DNA of 64,000 nucleotides from Paracoccus sp. TOH (GTDB lineage Bacteria; Pseudomonadota; Alphaproteobacteria; Rhodobacterales; Rhodobacteraceae). The notes under the pieces were generated by a model, which was not told the DNA's origin, did not search any database, and saw only the letters and a list, made by a program, of their open reading frames with translations. Below are positions 56,277-64,000 of the stretch, in pieces; within the stretch, counting starts at the first letter, position 1, and the number at the start of each line of letters is the position of its first letter. Made by a program: the position numbers and the translations under genes. The DNA is taken from assembly GCF_030388245.1 (NCBI RefSeq), contig NZ_CP098361.1, positions 495,001-559,000 on the forward strand, in the 5' to 3' direction.

Positions 56277-57290
56277 ATGGAAACAGCTGATCTTGCGCGC
56301 GAAAACGCCTTGCTGAAGGCCCGCCTCGCCGAGGTGGAGGCGACGCTGGCCGAGACGCAAGAGGCCAATCGGCGGCTGCAGGATATCCTGCACGCGGCGC
56401 AGCGCGAGAAATTCGGCAAGCGCTCCGAAAAGCTTTCGCCCGACCAGTTCAACCTGCCCCTGGAAGATGCCGAGTTTGCTCAAGGTGTGCTTGAGGCAGC
56501 ACAAGAAAAGGCCGAAGCGGCGATGCAGCGGGCGCGCGGGGAAACACCCCGCAAGCCCAAGCGCAACCGCGGGCATCTGCCGTCCCATCTGCCTCGGGTT
56601 GAGCGCGTGATCGAGCCTGCCAGCACGCTCTGTCCCTGCGGTTGCGGCGAGATGTCCAGGATCGGGGAAGACGTGTCCGAACGGCTCGACGTGATCCCCG
56701 CCCAGTTCCGGGTGCTGGTCACGCGGCGCCCGAAATACGCCTGCCGCCGTTACTCGCAAGCTGTCGCGCAGGCCCATGCCCCCGAGCATGTCGTGCCCGG
56801 CGGGCTGCCCACGGAACTCTTCATCGCTTGGATTATCGTCTCGAAGTTCGGTAACCACCTGCCGTTTTATCGGCAGGCCGAGATCTTCAAGCGGCAAGGG
56901 ATCGATCTGGACCGCGGCACACTCGGCAACTGGGTCGGGCGCGCCTGTTTCCACCTGATGCCCGTCATCAACCATATGCGTGCCCATCTGCGTGGCGCAG
57001 ACCGCATCTTCGTGGATGAAACCCGCGCGCCGGTGCTGGAACCGGGCCTGAAACGCACCAAGAGCGGCTTCTTCTGGGCCGTCGTCACTGACGAGCGTGG
57101 TCATGGCGGGGCTGGCCCACCCATCGTGCTGTTCCACTATGCCCCCGGCCGGGGCAAGGCGCATCCGCTGAACTTCCTCGCCGGATACCACGGCCGCTTC
57201 CTGCAATGCGACGCCTACCAGTCCTACAACGCGATGACCGAGATCGCGCGCGACAATGGCCCGTGGCAACTGGTCTATTGCTGGACCTGA
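56277..57290 (+). pseudogene. tnpC: IS66-family TnpC, 3' end cut off by IS3
   Basis: 337 codons from ATG 56277, ending YCWT where IS3 begins (the stop TGA is the first codon of the IS3 end). It holds the first two Asp of the DDE triad (FVDETRAPVL, LQCDAYQSYN) but not the Glu. Same sequence as 10215-11225. Confidence 0.88.
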
Positions 57291-58187
57291 ATAGCCCCAT
57301 GTTTCGTGGACGCCTTCACGTCTCATCACCTCCCGCCGTTCGAACTCGGCGGGCGACAGCATCCCGTTCCTCGCATGCTTGCGCTTCGGGTTGTAGAACA
57401 TCTCGATATAATCGAACACGTCCTGCCTTGCGTCTTCGCGGGTCCTGTAGGTTCTGCGCCTGATCCGCTCGCGCTTGAGCAGGTTGAAGAAGCTCTCGGC
57501 GACTGCGTTGTCGTGGCAGTTGCCGCGGCGGCTCATGGAATGCTCCAGATTGTGGGCGCGCAGAAACGCAGCCCAATCCATGCTGGTGAACTGACTTCCC
57601 TGATCCGAGTGGATCAGCACCTTGGTCTTCGGTTTTCGCCGCCAGACCGCCATGAGCAGGGCCTGAAGGACGACATCTGTCGTCTGCCTGCTTTGCATCG
57701 ACCAACCGACCACGCGCCGGGAATAGAGGTCAATGATCACCGCGAGGTAAGCGAAGCCCTCCTGCGTCCGGATGTAGGTGATATCGGTCACCCAGACCTT
57801 ATCCGGGGCCTCGACATCGAACTGCCGGTCGAGGGTGTTGTCGACCACGACCGACGGCTTGCCACCATAACTTCCGGGGCGGCGCTTGTAGCCGATCTGT
57901 GCCTTGATCCCCGCAAGCTGCGTCAATGTCAATCGGGCGACCCGGTTCGGACAGATGCTTTCACCCTGTTCCACCAGATCATCATGCAGCTTGCGGTAAC
58001 CGTAGACCTTGCCGCTCTCAACCCAGGCCTCCTGCAGCAACTCGGTCTGGCGCCTGTCTTCCTGGGCTCGCGCGCTCACCGGCGCCTGCAGCCAGGCATA
58101 GAACCCGCTCGGCTGGATGCGCAGGCACCGGCACATCGCACGGATGGAAAACTGACCCCGATGCTCGGCCACGAACGCGTATCTCAC
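57288..58187 (-). CDS. IS3-family OrfB
   Basis: 300 codons lie inside the element, starting at GTG 58187 over the end of orfA. The DDE motifs are VWVTDITYIRTQEGFAYLAV, HSDQGSQFTS and NAVAESFFNLLKRE. No stop codon occurs within the IS: the frame passes through the terminal repeat (HETWGYS) and continues antisense through the IS66 tnpC to 56265. The functional protein is the first ~293 residues, expressed as a frameshift fusion with OrfA. Confidence 0.88.
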
Positions 58188-58456
58188 TTTGCATCCCTGG
58201 CGAAATACGCGGTGGCTTTTTTTAGGATGTCACGTTCCTCCGACACCCGGACCAGCTCTCGCTTCAGTCGTCGGATCTCGGCATCCTTTGCCGTCTCACC
58301 CGACACCGCCTTCGCGAACTTGCGCTTCCAGGCATAGAGCGAGTGCGTGCTCACCCCGAGCCGCTCAGAGACCTCCTTGGCCGGGTAGCCCCGCTCCGTG
58401 ATCTGCGCCACCGCATCGCGCTTGAAATCGTCAGTGAAATTACCTGTGCCCATCAT
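58184..58456 (-). CDS. IS3-family OrfA
   Basis: 90 aa, identical in type to 46843-47115: HTH SERLGVSTHSLYAWKRKFAK, then the helical leucine-zipper part EIRRLKRELVRVSEERDILK. The A7 run directly after it programs the -1 shift that makes OrfAB. Confidence 0.9.
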   Translation of the reverse strand: MMGTGNFTDDFKRDAVAQITERGYPAKEVSERLGVSTHSLYAWKRKFAKAVSGETAKDAEIRRLKRELVRVSEERDILKKATAYFARDAK

Positions 58457-58512
58457 GGCCTCCTTGCCTCAAAGTTAGCGAAGAAGGCGTCCACGAAACA
58501 TGGGGCTATTCA

Positions 58513-58790
58513 CAGGTCGAGCGGATGAACCGCACGATCAAGGAGGGTGAAGCGGACCAGAAAACGATCCGGGGGATCGATTTCCCGCCGAACGTCAAGC
58601 GCTTCCATTACACAATCACGATCAGCTGCGAACACACCTCGACGACTTCATCGCCGCCTATAACTTCGCTCTCCGGCTCAAGACGCTCAATGGCCTTACA
58701 CCCTACGAATACATCTGCAAGATCTGGACTTCAGAGTCCGACAGCTTCATCGTCAATCCGATCCACCAGATGCCGGGACTGAACACCTAA
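58513..58790 (+). pseudogene. IS481-family transposase, C-terminal fragment
   Basis: QVERMNRTIKEG and, in another frame after an insertion of unrelated bases, VKRFHYT, then HLDDFIAAYNFALRLKTLNG and LTPYEYICKIWTSESDSFIV to a stop at 58788. IS481 transposases end this way, and the terminal bases near 58760-58785 (CCAGATGCCGGGACTGAACA) look like the IS481 end. Frameshifted and truncated. Confidence 0.75.
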
Positions 58791-58795
58791 GCAAT

Positions 58796-60223
58796 TTACA
58801 AATCCTTCATCATGGATTTTATTCGCTTGACGTAATCCTGCTTCGCAAATGGCGTATTTCTGCCGGCTATGGATGATAGCCGTGCATAAACTGTGTCTCC
58901 CTCCATAGCACGTAATACCAATTCTTTCACGAACAACGCGGCAGGGCGATCTATTTCAAGAACCTTTTCGACACGACCCATAAGGTTCTTCATGGAGTCG
59001 CCGCCCTTCACCCAAAAAGTGAAGACACCATCGTAGATATTTTCTGCCTTACCAATCCTCCTTTGGGGGGGCCAAGGCCGTGGAGGATAATAAAATTTTC
59101 GTTCAGTTTCGGAAAATTTTATCGTATTTGCAAACAGCGTTCCAGTTAGGCCTAAAAGTCTATCCAGTTCATTATCTGCTATATCGGCAACCGTATCGCA
59201 AACCGAAGTTAACCACCGAGAGTTCATATTTCTGGATACAATGTCCGGGCATTCATTCAATATACGAAAAAAAAGCTTCTTCGCATCTTCATTGCCTGCG
59301 TCTCTACGCAGCACAACAATGGCAGATGCCATGAGATGTGCTATTCGTGACCGTCCGCCGAATTCGGGTTCTAGCATATGAAAGTGGTCTAACAGGCTGC
59401 GCTCGCGGCCCAACCAGTTTTTTTGACTGACGCCAGGAACCGTAGTTGTATAAAATACCTCAAGGTCAATGTCTGGCGAAGGCAACTCATTTGCGCCCGC
59501 TGGTTTATCAGGAGAGGAGTTTTCTACATTAAAATACCGAGGCCATGCAGCTGCTAGTCTTTCCATCTCCGTTTCGAGACGTAGCCTTTCCCGCCTGGAC
59601 AGGTGCAAAAGCTTCTTGCTAGACTGTTGCGGATCATAGCCTAGTATATCGAAATCGTCTGCATAGATTTTTCGAAGGCGATAATAGTCATTTGCAGTAA
59701 TATCGTTGAAGGTTAAGCGATGCTGGCTTTGCCTGCTATGCCTTACTTTCGGCAATGCAGTCGATATGCCTATATCGGCGCACAGCTTTTTAAAATCATT
59801 TTCTAGATTTTCATAACGAAGTATGTGATCTGCGTCACTCAAGCAATTGAACGGATGTGTTTGAGGCCAAAGATGGTGCTTGAGATTTGCCTGATCACTG
59901 CGAATTGATCTGTCGTATGGTATGCTGCCATCTTCGAGGATGTCGAGGGCTTGCGATATGTTTAGCTTTGGCATTCGGGGTAAGCTGTAATAATCGCTTC
60001 CCGGAGTGTTCTCGGCACCCACCCTAAACATGTTGACACCCGACAAGAATCGACCTAACGGCTCGCGAATTACGGCAAATGACGGGAACTGACGCCAATC
60101 CTTAGGGATTGATCCGCCCGCTGGCCCAGTGCAGTTCTTTCCCATTACGCTCCGTATTGAAGAGCCAGCGTTCTTGGGTAAGTGGATAAATACTACATTC
60201 AGATCAGGAAATAGAAAATTCAT
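58796..60223 (-). CDS. Sulfotransferase-like protein with long C-terminal extension
   Basis: 475 aa. The N-terminal third is a Sulfotransfer_2-type domain: VVFIHLPKNAGSSIRSVMGK at residues 10-29 is the PAPS loop and SFAVIREPLGRFLSGVNMF the 3'-phosphate site. LRYENLENDFKKLCADIGIS follows. From about residue 220 there is an extra, mostly helical domain of unknown nature. A C6 run near 59065-59071 lies in its coding sequence. It follows and overlaps the gene at 60950 by 20 bp, so both are co-translated. Acts on a glycan or protein at the cytoplasmic face. Confidence 0.78.
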   Translation of the reverse strand: MNFLFPDLNVVFIHLPKNAGSSIRSVMGKNCTGPAGGSIPKDWRQFPSFAVIREPLGRFLSGVNMFRVGAENTPGSDYYSLPRMPKLNISQALDILEDGSIPYDRSIRSDQANLKHHLWPQTHPFNCLSDADHILRYENLENDFKKLCADIGISTALPKVRHSRQSQHRLTFNDITANDYYRLRKIYADDFDILGYDPQQSSKKLLHLSRRERLRLETEMERLAAAWPRYFNVENSSPDKPAGANELPSPDIDLEVFYTTTVPGVSQKNWLGRERSLLDHFHMLEPEFGGRSRIAHLMASAIVVLRRDAGNEDAKKLFFRILNECPDIVSRNMNSRWLTSVCDTVADIADNELDRLLGLTGTLFANTIKFSETERKFYYPPRPWPPQRRIGKAENIYDGVFTFWVKGGDSMKNLMGRVEKVLEIDRPAALFVKELVLRAMEGDTVYARLSSIAGRNTPFAKQDYVKRIKSMMKDL

Positions 60224-60950
60224 CTCTGATCCTTTTTATCCCAATAGTCGCCTCTGAGGCCCATGCCAAGCTCTCCATATCCCGATGGAACATATAATCC
60301 ATGTAGGCAGAGACAATGTCCGTAGACTCTCGGACGACCTCTGGGCTTTGAATTCGCTGACTAATGGCTATTTTCTTGACACTCTGCTTTTTGCTTCCTG
60401 GAAGGGAAGTCCCACAAATCCCCTCCAAAAACTCCACCGAATCTTCTATGCTTTTTTCAATAGGCCAGACAACAAGTTTCATACTTGGGTTTTTCTCCTG
60501 AATTTCGTCGATAAAGGGAATCCAAGAGATATCTTGCGCGGCGCTCGATATCGAGTCTGCTACCGGCTGAAAGTCATGCTGGGGCACTATCGCCAAGTGG
60601 AGAGTGACATCCTCGGCCTCGAAGAGCCTCGCAACACTGCTTAAGAAGGGCTCATTGCTGGCGTATAGCCCCTTATCGGAAAAAATTTCTTTCTTTCCAC
60701 AGACTATTCCATGAGCCGATAAAACGACTCTTTCTAATGACTGGTCAATATTCAGTTCAGAAATATGGCGGATCGCTGATTGTGGCTTTCCTTGTAAAAG
60801 CGGCCGAATTTCTGACCTGAATAATATCGGATCGAGGACGCCAACTTTCGCATTAGACATTTCATTCGCCAATGCGCTAAAGGCGTCCGAAATTAGCGTT
60901 TGATAAATCTCGTGCGCTCCGATGTGGAAATGATAAGATCGCTTCGCCAT
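60204..60950 (-). CDS. Sulfotransferase-like protein without PAPS loop
   Basis: 248 aa from ATG 60950 (MAKRSYHFHIGAHEIYQTLI); a longer reading from 61007 is less likely. YHFHIGAHEIYQTLISDAF has the strand and first turn of LHxGxxKTGTTYLQ but lacks K, G and T residues, so PAPS binding should be lost. ERVVLSAHGIVCGKKEIF and VTLHLAIVPQHDFQPVADSI follow the order of the fold, with the 3'-site Arg replaced by PQH. It is likely a pseudoenzyme partner of the protein at 58796, with which its gene overlaps by 20 bp. Confidence 0.65.
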   Translation of the reverse strand: MAKRSYHFHIGAHEIYQTLISDAFSALANEMSNAKVGVLDPILFRSEIRPLLQGKPQSAIRHISELNIDQSLERVVLSAHGIVCGKKEIFSDKGLYASNEPFLSSVARLFEAEDVTLHLAIVPQHDFQPVADSISSAAQDISWIPFIDEIQEKNPSMKLVVWPIEKSIEDSVEFLEGICGTSLPGSKKQSVKKIAISQRIQSPEVVRESTDIVSAYMDYMFHRDMESLAWASEATIGIKRIRDEFSIS

Positions 60951-61097
60951 CTTTGCTCGTTTTCGTGTGTTCTGTATGTTAGCAAGCATGACCTTGCCGA
61001 GGGACACACTTACCCTTCGCAGTGCCGTGGCACAACCTGTAAGGGCGCAGTATGTTTGCTTACCCCACCTCTTCCGTGGGGCTTCACTGCATCTTGA

Positions 61098-61472
61098 TCA
61101 CTCAAGCTTCCCTAGAATCGCGACAAATGCACTCAGTAACCCCGGCATGTCGGCCTTGTCGGCGACAGCGGCAATTGCCCAAGCAATGTCGCTGGCATCC
61201 TGCAACAGCTCCCTACGACCCAGGGCGTAGTCACTAGGCCGGATCTCTCGATGGCTCAGATTGTGGCAGGTAGCCGACAAACCGTAAAGTAAGGTAGTAG
61301 AATTGACGTTTTTTGATATTGGCGCAATGGCACAGACAATCTTTTTAACCTCTGCAGCTCCACGCGCACGGCCACTGCCAAGATCGCTTAAGTAATTGAA
61401 ATTACTATCTACTACCTTCATGTTGCGGCACCCATAAACAAGCTTAACCTCATGTCTATCAATGGCATACAA
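61098..61472 (-). CDS. Hypothetical protein
   Basis: 124 aa, MYAIDRHEVKLVYGCRNMKV at the start and a helical C-terminal half (ELLQDASDIAWAIAAVADKA, then DMPGLLSAFVAILGKLE). No family, signal or clear membrane segment. It lies 150 bp upstream of the sulfotransferase-like pair on the same strand and may belong to the same transferred block. Confidence 0.5.
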   Translation of the reverse strand: MYAIDRHEVKLVYGCRNMKVVDSNFNYLSDLGSGRARGAAEVKKIVCAIAPISKNVNSTTLLYGLSATCHNLSHREIRPSDYALGRRELLQDASDIAWAIAAVADKADMPGLLSAFVAILGKLE

Positions 61473-61516
61473 TCTTGGATTGTCAACACTGTAGCTGAGC
61501 TGTCATAGATAAACTA

Positions 61517-61785
61517 GTGTTAATGATGCGTTACATCATCCAGGTGCACGAGTCACGTTCCGCGTTCCTGTTAGCGATCAATTGGCCCCAAGCGGGTTCA
61601 GCCATCGGCCAGCCGGTGTCAGGGTTCGACTTGGGGCGGAAGCCAGCGCGACGCGGGTCTCTTCTGATCTGGCTGGATGAACCAAAGCCGTCGCTGCACC
61701 AGCGGAGGTTCGAGCGCATGACAATGACCTTGCCGTCATGGATATACTGCGGCCGCTCAGAATACTTGCGCGCCAGGAGCAGGTT
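61517..61785 (-). pseudogene. IS3-family (IS2-type) OrfB scrap
   Basis: Reading leftwards from 61785, ARKYSERPQYIHDGKVIVMR then SNLRWCSDGF is the segment before the first Asp region of IS2-type OrfB proteins. It ends near 61690. The rest to 61517 is unassigned; a + strand frame there (KPARRGSLLIWLDEP) resembles the start of IS5 transposases. Confidence 0.55.
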
Positions 61786-61975
61786 ACTGGTCCAGATGCA
61801 CCACGCGCTGCCGGCTCAGGTCGTCGGGATAGACCGAACCGCTGAACACGCCCTCGGGCTTTTGCGGCAAGCCGACGGCATAGCCGCGATGCAGGCCCAG
61901 CCGGTCAAAGGCCGCGACCGCATCGTCCAGCGTGATCGGAGTGCCGTGCCCGACGCTTTCGGGGATATGAGCCTG
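61786..61975 (-). pseudogene. PepSY-type protein fragment
   Basis: Codes for AHIPESVGHGTPITLDDAVA, AAFDRLGLHRGYAVGLPQKP and GVFSGSVYPDDLSRQRVVHL ending DQ at the IS3 scrap. This resembles the periplasmic part of PepSY-associated membrane proteins. Both ends are broken. Confidence 0.6.
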
Positions 61976-62265
61976 CTCCCGCCTTCTCGAAGACCAGCGT
62001 CGTCTCGACGGTCTCGCCCTCGGCAAACGGTTCCGCGACCTGCAGGAACATCAGGAGATAGCTGCCGGGCTTCAGCTCGACCGAGCCGCCCGCCGGGACC
62101 GGCAGGCCATCGGGCAGTTCGCGCATCTTCATCACGTCGCCGTTCATGGTCATCTCGTGGATCTGCATCGCGCCCGCCCGCCGCGAACGGGCCGCGACCA
62201 AGCGGTCGTCCTGGCTGCCCTTGTTGGCGATGGTGACATAGCCGCCTGCCACCGGGGCACTGGAC
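61976..62265 (-). pseudogene. PCu(A)C-type copper chaperone fragment
   Basis: Codes for APVAGGYVTIANKGSQDDRL, AMQIHEMTMNGDVMKMREL, then VPAGGSVELKPGSYLLMFLQ and VETTLVFEKAG. This is the core of periplasmic PCu(A)C copper chaperones. The second metal site, normally HxM, reads YLLM here, so the His is missing. Signal peptide and N-terminus are absent. Next to PepSY, as in copper/heme operons, but both are remnants. Confidence 0.72.
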
Positions 62266-62304
62266 GCGGTGCTCCTCGAAGGTCTGCGCGGCATCGGCCT
62301 GTGG

Positions 62305-62365
62305 TCGAGCATGGTGCAGACGCTTGCCATGGCGCTGCATGAACTGGCAACGAACGCCGCCCGCT
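62305..62365 (+). pseudogene. Histidine-kinase (HWE-type) scrap
   Basis: MVQTLAMALHELATNAA matches the N-box of HWE/HisKA_2 kinases. Only about 20 codons remain between the chaperone fragment and the dehydrogenase fragment. Confidence 0.5.
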
Positions 62366-62734
62366 GGCTGAGGCGGTGGCCGAGGCCACTGACGGCTGGT
62401 GCGCCGACGTGGTCTTTGAATGCTCGGGCGTCGCGCCGGCGATCCTGTCGATGCACCAGCTTGCCCGGCCCGGCGGCGCCATCGTGCTGGTCGGCATGCC
62501 GGTCGATCCGGTGCCGGTCGATATCGTCGGGCTGCAAGCCAAGGAACTGCGGGTCGAGAGCGTGTTCCGCTATGCCAATGTCTACGACCGCGCCATCGCA
62601 CTGATCGCCTCGGGCACGGTGGACCTGAAGCCGCTGATCTCGGCCTCGATCCCCATCGAGGACAGCATCGCCGGCTTCGCGCCGCCCTGGCCCGCAAGAC
62701 CGACGTGAAGCTGCAGATCGTCATGCGCGAATAG
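62364..62734 (+). pseudogene. Zinc-type polyol/alcohol dehydrogenase, C-terminal fragment
   Basis: Codes for AVAEATDGWCADVVFECSGV, RPGGAIVLVGMPVDPVPVDI, then IASGTVDLKPLISASIPIED. This is the NAD-domain end of xylitol/sorbitol dehydrogenases of the MDR family. A frameshift near 62680 moves the end to another frame, finishing TDVKLQIVMRE at 62734. The N-terminal catalytic zinc domain is missing. Confidence 0.75.
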
Positions 62735-62878
62735 CTGCCGGCCGGTCTGGGGCGCGGCTTGGGCCTTTCCATGCCCGCCGCGTTTCCGCTCGGCGGATCG
62801 GCGCTGTCCTTGGCCGAAGCGATTGACAGGTTCCGGCGCGGCGGGCGTAGTGGAGTCTCATTCTTCTGGGGGTGCGAC

Positions 62879-64000
62879 ATGGCTCGGATAGAAGGAACCA
62901 ACAATTCGGAAGCCCTGGTAGGGACATTCCTGTCCGACGACATTTCCGGCCTTGGCGGCAACGATACGCTGCACGGGGGCTTCGGCGACGACTGGCTTTA
63001 CGGCGATGCCGGCAATGACGTGCTGTTCGGCGGCTATCAGGACGACCGGCTTTATGGCGGGGCCGGCGCCGACACGCTTTGGGGAGATACCGGGGACGAC
63101 CATTTCGTCGGCGGCGCGGGCGGCGATCTGATGCGCGGCGGCGCGGGCAACGACATCTTCGACCAGACCAACCTGATCGACGCCCCCGGCGACCGTATCT
63201 TCGGCGGTGATGGCATCGACCTGTTGCGGCTGGATTTCGGCGCCGTCGCCGGCCCGGTTCGCTTCACCCTCCAGGATCCCACGGTCACCGTGACGCTGCG
63301 GTTCGGCTCGGCCCCCGCCTTTACCTTCCGCGAGATCGAGGCCTTCGATATCGCGGGCAGCGACTATGCCGACCGGCTGGCCGGGTGGATTCATGACGAC
63401 ACGCTGGGCGGCGGCCTGGGCAACGATACGCTGCTGGGCGGCCTGGGATCGGATGCGCTGTCCGGCGAGGAAGGCAACGACCAGATCCGCGGCGGCGGCG
63501 ATGCCGATCGCCTCTATGGCGACGCCGGAAACGACTCCCTTTGGGGCGATGCCGGCGATGATGCGCTGCGGGGCGGCAGCGGCAACGACTGGATGGATGG
63601 CAGCGGTGGCAACGACGATCTGGAAGGCGGATCAGGCAGCGACCGCCTGATCGGCGGCGACGGCAATGACGAGTTGCGAAGCGATAGCTATCATTCGGAT
63701 ACCGGCCGCGAGCGCGATATCCTGATCGGCAATCTCGGCAATGACAGCCTGTCGATCGGGATCAATGACCATGCCGATGGCGGCTTGGGCTTCGACCGCA
63801 TTCATGTCGATTTCACGCAGGTCACGGCGCAGATCGTCTGGTCCTTCTCTGCGGCTGCGAAGCAATTCGCCAACGGCACCCGCGTCGCGAATACCGAGAT
63901 CCTGGATTACGAGGGCGGCAGCGCCCGCGATGTCATCACCGGCTGGAACCTTGCCGACCGCATCGAGGGCAATGGCGGCCATGACGTGCTGGCCGGCGCC
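62879..64000 (+). CDS. RTX (hemolysin-type) calcium-binding protein, 3' end outside window
   Basis: At least 374 codons, open from ATG 62879 (GGGGGTG upstream) to the end of the window. It starts MARIEGTNNSEALVGTFLSD and goes straight into nonapeptide repeats (GGNDTLHGG, GDAGNDVLFGG, GGAGADTLWGD, GGAGNDIFDQ). A beta-rich spacer follows around residues 110-175, then a second block (GGGLGNDTLLGGLGSDALSG, GGDADRLYGDAGNDSLWGD) and a third near the end. Such proteins bind Ca2+ outside the cell after type I secretion; the secretion signal would be at the missing C-terminus. There is no Sec signal. Adhesin, enzyme or surface-layer roles are all possible. Confidence 0.85.
   Translation, partial: MARIEGTNNSEALVGTFLSDDISGLGGNDTLHGGFGDDWLYGDAGNDVLFGGYQDDRLYGGAGADTLWGDTGDDHFVGGAGGDLMRGGAGNDIFDQTNLIDAPGDRIFGGDGIDLLRLDFGAVAGPVRFTLQDPTVTVTLRFGSAPAFTFREIEAFDIAGSDYADRLAGWIHDDTLGGGLGNDTLLGGLGSDALSGEEGNDQIRGGGDADRLYGDAGNDSLWGDAGDDALRGGSGNDWMDGSGGNDDLEGGSGSDRLIGGDGNDELRSDSYHSDTGRERDILIGNLGNDSLSIGINDHADGGLGFDRIHVDFTQVTAQIVWSFSAAAKQFANGTRVANTEILDYEGGSARDVITGWNLADRIEGNGGHDVLAGA

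Larger units (their letters stand above)
55338..57287 (+). mobile_element. IS66-family element interrupted by IS3
   Basis: Begins with the IS66-like terminus GTAATCGCGACGCCGATCCC at 55338, with the tnpA, tnpB and tnpC genes in order. The right part of tnpC and the right end are missing beyond the IS3 insertion. Its 56006-57287 part is repeated inverted at 10215-11496. Confidence 0.85.
57288..58512 (-). mobile_element. IS3-family element, copy 3 (complete, 1,225 bp)
   Basis: Both terminal repeats are intact and perfect over at least 30 bp (inward TGAATAGCCCCATGTTTCGT, continuing GGACGCCTTC). Copies 1 and 2 can be judged against it. The A7 slippery run is intact (58215-58221). No target duplication is seen, because the right flank is unrelated IS481 sequence. 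Confidence 0.93.

Noticed and set aside
57306..58337. 343-codon + strand frame opposite the IS3 genes
   Set aside because: Shadow of orfB and orfA, which carry the DDE and HTH motifs on the minus strand.

Overview
The window looks like chromosomal DNA from an alphaproteobacterium of the Rhodobacteraceae, most probably Paracoccus or a close relative. This is inferred from the order 23S rRNA, 5S rRNA, initiator tRNA at the end of an rRNA operon, from the high GC content of the housekeeping-like parts, and from the gene families present (Hint-domain protein, RTX protein, Rhodobacteraceae-type sulfotransferases and glycosyltransferases). No species call is possible from the sequence alone.

Layout. 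Bases 1-881 are the end of an rRNA operon (23S 3' part, 5S, tRNA-fMet, terminator). A large serine recombinase sits against the tRNA and heads a small island (about 0.8-7.5 kb). The island carries a soluble AAA/M41 FtsH-like protease, a zinc-ribbon GIY-YIG protein, a helical protein of unknown function and a ribbon-helix-helix regulator. From 9 to 61.8 kb the window alternates between insertion-sequence wreckage and surface-glycan genes. The IS families seen are IS66 (at least six different remnants), IS3 (one element in three copies plus other fragments), ISL3, IS21, IS110, IS481 and IS5. The glycan genes are two very large fused glycosyltransferases (1361 and about 1200 aa), two related GT-A proteins (415 and 677 aa), a GT90-like protein, seven sulfotransferase-like proteins (two without a normal PAPS loop), a methyltransferase, an alpha/beta hydrolase with a repeat tail, an asparagine-synthase-like protein and a UDP-glucose 6-dehydrogenase. 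The right end (61.5-62.7 kb) is a mosaic of truncated chromosomal genes, followed by an RTX calcium-binding protein that runs off the window.

How it fits together. The glycan genes would supply UDP-glucuronate, polymerise sugars and decorate them with sulfate or other groups, giving a capsule or exopolysaccharide. Several lie in tight operons (36.2-40.5 kb overlap by a few bases; 58.8-60.9 kb overlap by 20). The most notable mobile unit is a 2,581-bp element encoding a 690-aa serine recombinase, a 58-aa protein and a DUF5372-like protein. It occurs three times, and every copy sits at the same position and in the same orientation inside a different IS66-family tnpC gene, seven or eight codons after the presumed catalytic glutamate. 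Two copies are direct repeats bracketing most of the glycan cluster.
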